A stretch of DNA of 64,000 bases from Flavobacteriaceae bacterium. GTDB lineage: Bacteria; Bacteroidota; Bacteroidia; Flavobacteriales; Flavobacteriaceae. The notes beneath the pieces were generated by a model. The model did no database searches. It was not told where the DNA came from and worked only from the letters and a program-made list of their open reading frames with translations. Position 1 is the stretch's first letter, and each line of letters starts with the position of its first letter. The stretch covers positions 65,097-129,096 of the forward strand of contig NZMG01000010.1 in assembly GCA_002694465.1 (NCBI GenBank), read 5' to 3'. Positions 25,958 through 34,842 of this stretch are shown here, one piece after another. The position numbers and the translations under genes are program-made.

Positions 25958-27345
25958 TATTGTCCCCTAAAAAAGATAATGGTACTCAAGGTTTTAATAA
26001 CGATGCTTATATCGAGGAAGATACTTCGTTTTTTAATGTAGTATAAATCGTATTGCAGTTTTTCAAGGGCATCATCTTCACCCACCCCGTATTTATGATT
26101 TACCTGTGCCCAGCCAGTTACTCCGGGTTTTACAAGATGTCGTACTTCGTAAAATGGAATTTTTTCAGAAAGTTCTTTTACAAAAACAGGGCGTTCGGGT
26201 CTAGGGCCAATTACACTCATATCGCCTTTAATAACATTGATAAATTGAGGAATTTCATCAAATCGGGAGCGCCTTAGAAAACGCCCAAACTTGGTCACAC
26301 GAACATCTTTTTTATCAGCAAATTGAGCGCCATGTTTTTCAGCATCTTTCACCATGCTACGCAGTTTGTATATTCGAAAATGTCTTCCGTTTTTACCCAC
26401 TCTCATTTGAGTATAAAAAAGTGGCCCCCTATTTCCAAATAAATTACCAAGTAGAATGATAGGAAATATAATTAATCCAAAAACCAATCCTATTACCGAA
26501 AAGAGAAGGTCTAAAATTCTATGGAAAAACAAATACAACTTATTCTGGTTACTACGACTAAAAGGAAAATAGCGATAAAAATCCTTGTCTACGTGCTGAA
26601 CAGGTACTCGATGGGTAATTTCTTCATATACTTGAGTGTATTCCCTAATTGACACCCCTTGTTCCAATAAACCAATTAGTTTATTATATAGTAAAACCGT
26701 AACATTATCACTTTGTGAAGCCGCGATGACAATTTCACTTATTCCTTGTTCTTCAATTATTTTTTCAATGTTATCTAAAGAATATTCTTCTATGTTATAG
26801 AAATTTAATTCATCCTTATTTTTACCCACATTAATAAACCCATTCACTTTATAGTTTGGATCTGATTTATGTAAGGAAGTTATGATTCCTTCCACTTTTT
26901 TTCTATTAGCAATTAAAAGAATTCTTTTATGAAATCTAGGTGCTGAAATAAGAAATATATAGGCATACCTCCAAAGAAATAACGCAACATTAATTGATAT
27001 ATAAAAATAGACAATTTGAAGACGATTGGCAGGTAAAACAGGTGCAACAAAAGGCGTAAGTAGATAAACTAAAACAGTTACCGAGGATGCAAGAATAATA
27101 TTTTGTACAACAATTTCAAACTTACTCGCTTTTTGAAGATCGTATAATTCAAAAATCGTAGCAAAAATGGTTAGATACACGGCAAGTACAATAGACCAAA
27201 ACCAGCGCTCTTTTTTTATAATAAAATAATCAAAATTAAAAACGGTACCCACTAGATATAACACTCCTAAAACAGAAACAATATCAAATATTCGTAAAAG
27301 AATTTTACGTTCTGATATTTCAAAGTGAATGTTCTTATTGTTCAT
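25957..27345 (-). CDS. polyprenyl glycosylphosphotransferase (WbaP/WcaJ type)
   Basis: The protein has 462 residues: four N-terminal transmembrane helices, a Rossmann-like cytosolic domain (about 145-260), a membrane re-entrant helix (about 275-300) and the catalytic bacterial sugar transferase domain to the end. Motifs include KLRSM, RSRFDEIPQ and GPRPERP. It transfers a hexose-1-phosphate to undecaprenyl phosphate, starting repeat-unit synthesis at the inner membrane. It is the last gene of the minus-strand polysaccharide run. Confidence 0.92.
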   Translation of the reverse strand: MNNKNIHFEISERKILLRIFDIVSVLGVLYLVGTVFNFDYFIIKKERWFWSIVLAVYLTIFATIFELYDLQKASKFEIVVQNIILASSVTVLVYLLTPFVAPVLPANRLQIVYFYISINVALFLWRYAYIFLISAPRFHKRILLIANRKKVEGIITSLHKSDPNYKVNGFINVGKNKDELNFYNIEEYSLDNIEKIIEEQGISEIVIAASQSDNVTVLLYNKLIGLLEQGVSIREYTQVYEEITHRVPVQHVDKDFYRYFPFSRSNQNKLYLFFHRILDLLFSVIGLVFGLIIFPIILLGNLFGNRGPLFYTQMRVGKNGRHFRIYKLRSMVKDAEKHGAQFADKKDVRVTKFGRFLRRSRFDEIPQFINVIKGDMSVIGPRPERPVFVKELSEKIPFYEVRHLVKPGVTGWAQVNHKYGVGEDDALEKLQYDLYYIKKRSIFLDISIVIKTLSTIIFFRGQ

Positions 27346-27348
27346 GGA

Positions 27349-27374
27349 CGGTTTTCGGTTGTCTGTTGTCTGTT
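27349..27374. repeat. left repeat flanking the four-helix-bundle gene
   Basis: This CGGTTTTCGGTTGTCTGT-type segment contains TCGGTTGTCTGT at 27355-27366. The same 12 bases recur at 27755-27766, exactly 400 bp away, on the other side of the four-helix-bundle gene. Confidence 0.75.
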
Positions 27375-27738
27375 ACGTTTTCCAATTTTTTTCTACATAC
27401 AAAATAAAAGCAAATATTTTCGCACCCAATGCGTCATATTTTTGAATTAGTTCGGGTATTTCAGATATTTTGTATAGTACTTGAATCGTTTCTAATTGAC
27501 CCTTGCATTCAAGTAAGGAAGCATGTGAATAAGTCAAAAATTTAATAAAATCTTGCTTAAATCGTCGCCTTCCATATCCTTCAATTATATTATCTTTTAC
27601 GCTCTTTGAAGATCTTCTAACTTGACTTCCTTGTTCATACAACTCAAATTTTGGCATTTTTAATGATGCGTGATGCACTTCAATAGAATATGCAAAAGCT
27701 AAATTATAAATATCCAAATCCTTATAACTTTTCATCAT
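27373..27738 (-). CDS. four helix bundle protein (S23 / 23S rRNA intervening-sequence type)
   Basis: This 121-residue helical protein matches the family: KDLDIYNLAFAYSIEVH opening, SQVRRSSKSVKDNIIEGYGR second helix and SHASLLECKGQLE third helix. Homologues occur inside 23S rRNA intervening sequences and as scattered stand-alone genes. Their function is unknown, although basic surfaces suggest nucleic-acid binding. Here it interrupts the polysaccharide locus between a glycosyltransferase and the initiating transferase, and is flanked on both sides by related repeats. Confidence 0.88.
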   Translation of the reverse strand: MMKSYKDLDIYNLAFAYSIEVHHASLKMPKFELYEQGSQVRRSSKSVKDNIIEGYGRRRFKQDFIKFLTYSHASLLECKGQLETIQVLYKISEIPELIQKYDALGAKIFAFILYVEKNWKT

Positions 27739-27744
27739 GACATA

Positions 27745-27820
27745 GTTTCAGTTATCGGTTGTCTGTAATCGGTTGTCTCAACTCAGAACTGACAACTCAG
27801 AACCGAAAACAGACAACTGA
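27745..27820. repeat. right repeat cluster flanking the four-helix-bundle gene
   Basis: This segment holds degenerate units of the form ATCGGTTGTCT (two direct copies) followed by inverted units (GACAACTCAGAACCGAAAAC, then AGACAACTGA). The direct copy at 27755-27766 equals the left repeat. The inverted copies can pair with the direct ones to form a hairpin. Confidence 0.7.
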
Positions 27821-27841
27821 TTCCCCAAATTTACTGAAATT

Positions 27842-28870
27842 TCAATCGCCAAAAAGCTTTATCCAACTATGTTTTACATATTCCCAATCATATCCTTCTA
27901 CTTTATCCCTAGCATTTTTAACGATACTTTTGCATAAGGCATCATTGCTACAAAGAGACACAATAGCGTCTACAAAGTCCTCAACACGATTAGGCGGCAC
28001 TAGAAGGGCATCTTTACGGTTTTCAAGTAAATAGGGTATTCCTCCAACTCTGGTAGAAATTACAGGCAGCCCAAGTGCCATGGCTTCTATCACACTTACG
28101 GGTGTATTATCGAAATTAGTAGTGTTAATAAAAATATCATAGTCTGATGAAAGTTGAACCCATGCCTCTTTGCTTAATTTACCAGTAAACCTAACAGGCA
28201 GCTTTTTTCGCTCGGCATATTCCTTACATTTTTGTAGAGAACCGTCTTTATCGGGTCCTACCATACATAAGGTAGCTATAGGGTACAATGCCTTTATTCT
28301 TTCTAGAAGTTGAATGGCTAAAAAGGGATTATAAATTTCTGCAAAAGAACGTACCCAAAGTAATTTGGGAACCACATGAATGCGTTGTTTAATGGGATAC
28401 TTATCAAGTTGAATGGTATTAGGAATACAAATCGTATTTTGAAATCCTTGATCTATAAAAGCGTGCAATAAGTACTTTGATGGGGCTACATTCACCTTTG
28501 CTCCATGAAATAGTTTTTTGGCTTGATTAGGTGATTTTGCTAAACGTTCTGGCAAGTTCCCTCCGTGAAGAATAGGAATATATGGAAATTGAAACATCCT
28601 ACACACATTACCCACCGCAACAGCGTACCAGAAATTTTGAGTACTATAGGTATCTATAAGGACACAAACCGCATTTTTTCTGAAAAATAGAACCGTATAA
28701 AGCATCTCAAACATACGCAAAAACTTATTCTTTTTTGAAGATGCTGTCACTATTTCGTACCCTTCTCTTTCTAAATTATTTGAAAGCACATCGATGGTAG
28801 AAGTAGTTGTTTTCTCACTTTGTGAGAGCTTGTTTCCTATGTAAAGTATTCTTTTTTTCAATGTTAACAA
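27842..28870 (-). CDS. glycosyltransferase family 4 protein
   Basis: This 342-residue GT-B protein has an N-terminal acceptor domain, and the C-terminal half carries GKLSKEAWVQL, NTTNFDNTPVSVIEAMALGLPVIS in pieces and VGGIPYLL, the nucleotide-sugar-binding GT4 signature with the E-x7-E type motif. It would add one sugar to a lipid-linked glycan at the inner membrane. Its first 56 bases overlap the end of the polymerase-like gene, implying translational coupling. The donor is unknown. Confidence 0.87.
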   Translation of the reverse strand: MLTLKKRILYIGNKLSQSEKTTTSTIDVLSNNLEREGYEIVTASSKKNKFLRMFEMLYTVLFFRKNAVCVLIDTYSTQNFWYAVAVGNVCRMFQFPYIPILHGGNLPERLAKSPNQAKKLFHGAKVNVAPSKYLLHAFIDQGFQNTICIPNTIQLDKYPIKQRIHVVPKLLWVRSFAEIYNPFLAIQLLERIKALYPIATLCMVGPDKDGSLQKCKEYAERKKLPVRFTGKLSKEAWVQLSSDYDIFINTTNFDNTPVSVIEAMALGLPVISTRVGGIPYLLENRKDALLVPPNRVEDFVDAIVSLCSNDALCKSIVKNARDKVEGYDWEYVKHSWIKLFGD

Positions 28871-30170
28871 TAGAAATTATAGATAATCCATAAATAAATG
28901 CAGGAGCTGCAATACGCATAGAACTATGGTTAATAGTAAGGAACCAAAAGGCTAAAAAAGCGTAAAAATAAAGGTTCGACTTCTCTTTAAATCGAAACAC
29001 TAAAGGGGTTAATAATAAAATAAAAAGAGCCACCATTCCAAAAATCCCATGTTCTGAAAGCATTCTACTCACTTCATTATGTGAGGCAGAAACTCTTCCA
29101 TACTCTTCCTCTCTAAATTCTTTTACCTTTCCCACTCCAATTCCTGTAAGTGGGAATTCGTAGAAGGCTTGCAATTCTGAATCAAGTAACTCTGCCCTTC
29201 CCGTAGTTAAATCAGTTTTCTCCCTTCCCGATGCATCTTGGTTAGCATAGCGTTTATCAATTAACCCATAGGTTTGGATAGAGCTGTAGCCCCAGGTCAA
29301 TATAACCGCCAAAAGCACAATGCCCGCCTTGGGCACCAACGATATTTTCTTTTGTTGGCTTGAACGTAAAAAATAAATAACAAAGAATAATACGGCACAA
29401 ATACCAGCGGTGATAACACCCCCTCTTGAAAAGGTGATGATGGCTCTATAACTTAAAAAAATAAGTAGTGCTAAATCTATACCATTTACAAGCCTATTTT
29501 TTACGTATAGCAAACGCGTAAAGAGTATAAACATCCCCAATCCTAAAATAGTGGCTACTTGGTTGGGACCAAAGCCACCTGACGCCTCAAAATTTGATTG
29601 TGTCCCCGATAATACATCGCGAATGGAGGGGGTATAAACATATAAATACACGGTCATACTTACAATAGGTAATAATAAAGCCTTTAGTATGTTGTGAAAT
29701 TGTTCTATAGGTATCTTTCGATCATAACAATACAGAGCGGAAATACCAATACAGATGGGGCCACTTAAATTAAACCCTATGGCATTAGCAATATTGGTGT
29801 CATAATCCAAATTGATGGCCGAAAATAATATCCCTGGCATAAGGCATAACAAATAAAATATAAACGGCCACGATTTTCTATTAAACCCCCTATAAAACAT
29901 TCCTAGAGTTAAAAACATAATTACCGCATATTTAGCAAATTCATAGGTAAAAGCTCCTCCTGTCATTCTTGAAAATACCTCAAAACCTGTAACATAAGCA
30001 GCAGCAAGTAACACATCATCATTTCTGTTCCCACTTCGTACTATCTTCCAAAGAAAAAATGCTATAGCGATAAATAGAATAAATTTAGACAAAAAAGGAA
30101 ATAAATACACCGTGAAACCTATCCCTAAGTGAATTAAAACAAGCTGTAAATAAGTTCCCTTTAGTTGCAT
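28815..30170 (-). CDS. O-antigen ligase/polymerase-like membrane protein (Wzy/WaaL)
   Basis: This 451-residue polytopic protein has about eleven to twelve transmembrane segments. The large periplasmic loop contains GRAELLDSELQAFYEFPLTG in parts, followed by GVGKVKEF and SHNEVSRMLSEHGIFG; the ExPLxGxGxG and xHNxxL patterns mark the Wzy_C/O-antigen ligase family. It either polymerises repeat units or attaches the glycan to lipid A core or protein. Sequence alone does not separate Wzy from WaaL. Confidence 0.87.
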   Translation of the reverse strand: MQLKGTYLQLVLIHLGIGFTVYLFPFLSKFILFIAIAFFLWKIVRSGNRNDDVLLAAAYVTGFEVFSRMTGGAFTYEFAKYAVIMFLTLGMFYRGFNRKSWPFIFYLLCLMPGILFSAINLDYDTNIANAIGFNLSGPICIGISALYCYDRKIPIEQFHNILKALLLPIVSMTVYLYVYTPSIRDVLSGTQSNFEASGGFGPNQVATILGLGMFILFTRLLYVKNRLVNGIDLALLIFLSYRAIITFSRGGVITAGICAVLFFVIYFLRSSQQKKISLVPKAGIVLLAVILTWGYSSIQTYGLIDKRYANQDASGREKTDLTTGRAELLDSELQAFYEFPLTGIGVGKVKEFREEEYGRVSASHNEVSRMLSEHGIFGMVALFILLLTPLVFRFKEKSNLYFYAFLAFWFLTINHSSMRIAAPAFIYGLSIISIVNIEKKNTLHRKQALTK

Positions 30171-30174
30171 AAAA

Positions 30175-31230
30175 TTAGGCGTTGTAAATTTCTAGAAGTT
30201 GCTTAACAATAGAATGATTGGAATATTTATTAACTATTTGATCTTGAAATAATTTCCCATGTGCTACCCGTAGTTCTTTTTGTTCAATATAATCAATAAG
30301 TGACTCTTTCAAAGCAATAGTGTCTCCAATAGGTACAACTTTACCATACAAGCCCACAACCTGTTTACAATATCCAGCTTCCGTAACTACAACAGGAAGA
30401 CTTGCTGCTCCATATTCCAACAATGCCATGGGAAGTCCTTCCATATTAGAAGAAAGCACTCCTATAGAAGCTCTTTGTAGCCATTGGTGAACATTTTGCT
30501 GAACCCCCAAGAACAAAACACTACTATCTAAGTCTACTTTCTGGACATATGATTTTAATTTGGCAGAATAAGCATCATTTTCATCTTTACCAATAAGCCA
30601 AAGCTTCCACTCTGGATACGACGCTTGAATTGTTTTAAAGGCTTGTAACAAATTTAGATGATCTTTTGGAGGTTTTAGATTAGCCAAACAAACAATTGCC
30701 AATTCCTTTTGGGTATTATTGTTAAACTGAAATAAGGAATCTGGCACAAAATTAGGAAGATACGTAACATTCTTCGCTTTTAAATTTTTAACGCACCAAT
30801 CTTTCAACGTATTATTTACCGTTAAAATTTGATCAAAAAAATAAGAACAGAAAACTAACATTTTATGATCTTTGGCCTTCATTTCGACTCTTCGCCCATG
30901 ATGTTCATGCCAAATCAATTTAAGACTGGGATGTCTAATCTTTAGTAACGTCGCCCAAAAGAAAGAAGTGCCATGCGCATGAATATGTGTAATTTTTTCC
31001 TTCTTTATAAAAATAAGTAATTGTTTAAATGCCTTAGTATCAAAAGTAGTTTGCTTGTTTACAAAAAGGTATTCCACTTGAGCGTCTATCTCTTTTTTTA
31101 AAGGTCCCTCTAGCCTTGTTACACACAAATACGATTTTTCAATTAGTCCTAAAAGTATATTCGCGGTATTGACTGCAACTCGCTCGGCTCCCCCAGCCTC
31201 TAAAGAATCTATCAATTGTAAAACTTTCAT
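30175..31230 (-). CDS. glycosyltransferase family 4 protein
   Basis: This 351-residue GT-B protein has an N-terminal glycine-rich loop SLEAGGAERVA at 9-19 and a histidine in THIHAHGTS. The C-terminal donor site includes VCLANLKPPKDH, LWLIGKDEND and SSNMEGLPMALLEYGAASLPVV in parts. It retains the usual GT4 Glu. It overlaps the next gene upstream by 4 bases (ATGA). It is a retaining transferase for surface polysaccharide; donor and linkage are unknown. Confidence 0.88.
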   Translation of the reverse strand: MKVLQLIDSLEAGGAERVAVNTANILLGLIEKSYLCVTRLEGPLKKEIDAQVEYLFVNKQTTFDTKAFKQLLIFIKKEKITHIHAHGTSFFWATLLKIRHPSLKLIWHEHHGRRVEMKAKDHKMLVFCSYFFDQILTVNNTLKDWCVKNLKAKNVTYLPNFVPDSLFQFNNNTQKELAIVCLANLKPPKDHLNLLQAFKTIQASYPEWKLWLIGKDENDAYSAKLKSYVQKVDLDSSVLFLGVQQNVHQWLQRASIGVLSSNMEGLPMALLEYGAASLPVVVTEAGYCKQVVGLYGKVVPIGDTIALKESLIDYIEQKELRVAHGKLFQDQIVNKYSNHSIVKQLLEIYNA

Positions 31231-32348
31231 GACAAAATTTTTATAATGCCTTCTTCAAAACGATCTAATGTATAGTTTTGTGACCACTTTTGTCCTTCCA
31301 TAGACATTTTTTGTAATTGGTCAGTCTGTTGCCATTGTTCCACTAGCATTTTACTATCTACTTCTAAAGTACCTTCTAATAAAAACCCACGACTACCTTC
31401 ACCTAACATCCAAGGGACACAAGAAATACGAGTGGCTATAGGAATTGCACCCCAAAACATAGCTTCCGCTACTACCTTTGGCCAACCTTCCGATTTTGAT
31501 GGGAGAATTACAAAATGATTTTGTTTATAAGCCTTTTCTAAATCCTTAAAGGTTTTATTACCGTGAAGTATGGCTATGGAAGTGAGGTTCTTTGTTTCAA
31601 TATAGGATTGTAACGTGCTACGCTGATTGCCTTCTCCAAAAAATTCGATGGTGGTGGGAAACCCAAGATGATTCAAGTTCTCCACTAATTGAAGCGCATA
31701 TAGTGGTTGTTTTCCTTCTGAAAGAGTTCCTACAAACATCATCCTGAATGGTGATTGGAAACTTTTATGAATTGCTTGCTTAGGCACTTCCTTTTTTGTA
31801 TAGCTTGCTGTAAAAAATGGAATTATGTTTTTTGTTTGGCGAGGCCACTCTCCATACACCAAAACTTTCATTTTTTTGGTTAAAAAGGTATTGGACAGTA
31901 TCCATTTTTGAAATCGATAACTCAAAGGTTGTTTTGCTTTAGGATCCCAATTACCAGCATATTTAGCCGTTTTAGATTTTCTTGGAAAAAGTATTTGTGT
32001 TATACATCCCAACAATCCAATATTTCCAGGGCAGCGCAGGTGAATATGATTACTTTTTAGCATAGCCAAAAAGATTTTCAAGTTTATTACAGGAATACTT
32101 ACCATTGCTTTTAGAGCTTCCAAAAAGGAAATTATTGAAATGGCAGGAATATTCTTTATGACAATATTAGAATGCTCATAAGGAAGCAAAATTGGAGAGA
32201 TTTCTTCATTTATTATACAAGGGGCAACAATAATGACTTTATCCACATATTTCACCCATAGATTCATTTCTTTCACATACGGTCCATAGGCATATACTTT
32301 ATTCCCGTAAATAGTGTGTGGTGTATGTGAGATAATGCAAAAGGTCAT
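31227..32348 (-). CDS. glycosyltransferase family 4-like protein
   Basis: The protein has 373 residues. The donor domain shows MMFVGTLSEGKQPLYALQL in parts, LHGNKTFKDLEKAY and PSKSEGWPKVVAEAMFWG, the GT4 pattern with both glutamates. The N-terminal acceptor domain is divergent but has HLRCPGNIGLLG. It overlaps both neighbours by 4 bases, so it is firmly within the operon. The substrate is unknown. Confidence 0.85.
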   Translation of the reverse strand: MTFCIISHTPHTIYGNKVYAYGPYVKEMNLWVKYVDKVIIVAPCIINEEISPILLPYEHSNIVIKNIPAISIISFLEALKAMVSIPVINLKIFLAMLKSNHIHLRCPGNIGLLGCITQILFPRKSKTAKYAGNWDPKAKQPLSYRFQKWILSNTFLTKKMKVLVYGEWPRQTKNIIPFFTASYTKKEVPKQAIHKSFQSPFRMMFVGTLSEGKQPLYALQLVENLNHLGFPTTIEFFGEGNQRSTLQSYIETKNLTSIAILHGNKTFKDLEKAYKQNHFVILPSKSEGWPKVVAEAMFWGAIPIATRISCVPWMLGEGSRGFLLEGTLEVDSKMLVEQWQQTDQLQKMSMEGQKWSQNYTLDRFEEGIIKILS

Positions 32349-33472
32349 GGTAACAATGATTGATAAAAAGCAATGTTCTTCTGAAGAATCGAGGCCTTAT
32401 CATACTTTTCAAGTACCGCTTTACGAGCCTTTACACCAATTAATTTTGCCTCTTCTGGATTTTCGATATACCAAATTATTTTCCTTGCAATGTCATTAGG
32501 TTCGTAGACATCACATAACAACCCTGTAACAGCATGGTTGATAGTTTCTGGACCTGGTCCATATTTAGAAAAAACCACAGGCTTTTCTAATAACATTGCT
32601 TCTAAACATACTAGCCCTTGAGTTTCCATATGGGATGGAAAAACACAAATAGAGGCCTCAGAATAATGTGTATCTAAGACATCCCTAGGAACACTTCCGT
32701 GAAAATAAACATGCTCAAAAATACTGTTGTCAAGTTCCTTTTTTAATGTTTCTATATAGGAATCTCCATTTGGATAAAACCAATCACGACCAAATAAGTG
32801 AAGCTCCTTTTTTGGATATTTTTGCCTTACCAATTGAAACGCTTTTAATAATTCACGAACTCCTTTTTTTTCACAAATGGTGCCAGCAAAAAGAATTTGA
32901 TTATTTTTTGTAGGATGTTCTAACGGTGTTTTCTGAGTGTCTATCGGATAATTTATAATTTCTAATGGCTTATCATGATAAGAAAGGTATTTTGAAGTGT
33001 GCTCTTTAACATACTTCGAAACAGCAATAAACGCGTCAGCCTTTTTAAACGACATTTTTTCAACCAAACCTTTTCTCCAGTTAATTCCTCTTTTTTCAGC
33101 TTCAGCAAAAAAATGATGTCCTCCATGTAAACGAATAACCTTTTTTATTGGTTGCCTTCTTGAAATAAACGCCATACCCAATTCTGCCGATTCTAAAATA
33201 TCTATTGGATTTTTTGAATGAATTTCTCTTATTTTTCTATTAATAACCTTTGCATTATGGATAAAATCTGGGATTATATTTTTACTTTTTGGCATTCGAT
33301 AGAGAACAACTCCTTCGTCATATAATTGGATTTCTTCTGAACTCTTTCCAGCCCCAATAATAGTTATTTGGTGTCCTTCTCGAACAGCTTCTCTTCCAAA
33401 GGTTTGGATGAATGTTCCTGCCCCTCCAGGAGACCATAGGGGATATTCATGAGAAAGAAATACAATATGCAT
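32345..33472 (-). CDS. glycosyltransferase family 4 protein
   Basis: The protein has 375 residues. SHEYPLWSPGGAGTFIQTF lies near the N-terminus, the acceptor-site His region RLHGGHHFFAE near residue 115, and the donor site FAGTICEKKGVRELLKAF plus PSHMETQGLVCLEAMLLEKPVV in parts near 275-297. This is a complete GT4 retaining glycosyltransferase. It overlaps downstream by 4 bases and abuts the upstream gene by one shared base. Confidence 0.9.
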   Translation of the reverse strand: MHIVFLSHEYPLWSPGGAGTFIQTFGREAVREGHQITIIGAGKSSEEIQLYDEGVVLYRMPKSKNIIPDFIHNAKVINRKIREIHSKNPIDILESAELGMAFISRRQPIKKVIRLHGGHHFFAEAEKRGINWRKGLVEKMSFKKADAFIAVSKYVKEHTSKYLSYHDKPLEIINYPIDTQKTPLEHPTKNNQILFAGTICEKKGVRELLKAFQLVRQKYPKKELHLFGRDWFYPNGDSYIETLKKELDNSIFEHVYFHGSVPRDVLDTHYSEASICVFPSHMETQGLVCLEAMLLEKPVVFSKYGPGPETINHAVTGLLCDVYEPNDIARKIIWYIENPEEAKLIGVKARKAVLEKYDKASILQKNIAFYQSLLP

Positions 33473-34842
33473 TAGCTCAATATTTTTAAAATTTTTTCCG
33501 AGGCTGTCTCGGGATTATTTACTACAATGTTAAACCAAGATTTAATAGTGGTGTGAGGTTTATTCATTGCTTTTTTTAATACTTGAACAATATCAAGTTT
33601 GTCCTGAAACCAATACACAGCATCTTGAGTGGGCATGCTTCTAAAATGTTGAAATTGATAAATGGTATCTACAGACCAGTTTGCATCTTTTTTTACGTCA
33701 TAATTGATGAAGATACAGGGTTTTTGAAACATCCCAAAATCAAATGCCATGGTCGAACCTACATTGATCACCACATCGCAATAATAGGCCGTAGAAACTA
33801 GCAACTTAATATCATCCTTAGTAGGGTAAACTGCAGTCCACTTACTAGTATTAAAATTCCATAATGGGGGTGCCTCTTTAATAAGATTTGGGAATTTCTC
33901 TAATACCCAATCATACCTACCCGAGACATCCACAGGACATCTTCTAAACAAAATCATATATTTTGATGCTAAGCCTTCTTTGGTAATCGCATCAGCTATA
34001 TCATATAAGTATTCTGGATCATAGGGAGAAGTTCGCGTATCGTCCCCAGAAAAACAAATAAGATTTTTGGTTTCGTCTAAATGATATTTAGTATAGAATT
34101 CTTGTTTAGGAATAATATTTTCTGGGTTAGTATAAAATTCAAACTGTGGCGTTCCTGTTACGATGATTTTATCTTTTTGAATTTCAGGATAATACTGTTG
34201 CATTTCCTCTTTCATATACTTAGACCAAACCAAATATTTGTCTGCCCTAAGTGCCAATCGAGCCTTGGGTAGATTATCCCAAGAATAGATTACTGTTGTA
34301 GTAGCAATTTTTAAATCGCGAGCAACCGCAAAAACCGTGGGTGCTTTTAACGCTCGCTGGTGAGTACAAAACAAATGATGTGGACTTTCTTGTTGAAAGA
34401 TTTTTGCTACTTTATGGTAAAACGAATTCTTTTTAATTGCTTTATCATATTTAGTTTCAAGCTTTATAATCGTGTTATAGTTTGAAATAAAATGGGAAAC
34501 AAAAACAACCAAGAAATAAAACAACTTTAGTTTTACACTTTTATGGTTCTTATTCCAAGCGTTAAGTATGGTAGGGTTATTTTCGATATTAGCATTGTAT
34601 TTTAATCTTGACAAATGAATAAGCTCCCTAAGAAATTTTTCTTTTATACTTTCTTTATAGGGAGGAAGTACTATGTCATGTTCAAAATGTACTTCCTTTT
34701 TTAGTATGGAAAGTGTTTCTGTATCAAAATTATGCAGGAGGGTAATCGCAATTTCTGGGTTTTTGAACACACTTGAGTATAGATAATTCTTAATCCCAAT
34801 TCCATCGGGTACCAAAATCCATATTTGTTTTTTTTTAGCCAT
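33472..34842 (-). CDS. GT-B-like transferase of unknown specificity
   Basis: The 456-residue protein is predicted GT-B-like with an insert of long helices near 90-150. The C-terminal half has FSGDDTRTSPYDPE, LFRRCPVD and the glycine-serine loop VINVGSTMAFDFGMF, reminiscent of the UDP-GlcNAc 2-epimerase/CDP-glycerol transferase superfamily. I do not recognise a named subfamily. It shares one base with neuC, directly downstream of the sialic-acid genes, so it is a candidate sialyltransferase or polyol-phosphate transferase. That role is inference. Confidence 0.7.
   Translation of the reverse strand: MAKKKQIWILVPDGIGIKNYLYSSVFKNPEIAITLLHNFDTETLSILKKEVHFEHDIVLPPYKESIKEKFLRELIHLSRLKYNANIENNPTILNAWNKNHKSVKLKLFYFLVVFVSHFISNYNTIIKLETKYDKAIKKNSFYHKVAKIFQQESPHHLFCTHQRALKAPTVFAVARDLKIATTTVIYSWDNLPKARLALRADKYLVWSKYMKEEMQQYYPEIQKDKIIVTGTPQFEFYTNPENIIPKQEFYTKYHLDETKNLICFSGDDTRTSPYDPEYLYDIADAITKEGLASKYMILFRRCPVDVSGRYDWVLEKFPNLIKEAPPLWNFNTSKWTAVYPTKDDIKLLVSTAYYCDVVINVGSTMAFDFGMFQKPCIFINYDVKKDANWSVDTIYQFQHFRSMPTQDAVYWFQDKLDIVQVLKKAMNKPHTTIKSWFNIVVNNPETASEKILKILS

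Noticed and set aside
27759..28034. Plus-strand 91-residue frame
   Set aside because: It starts in the repeat cluster and continues antisense through a conserved glycosyltransferase.
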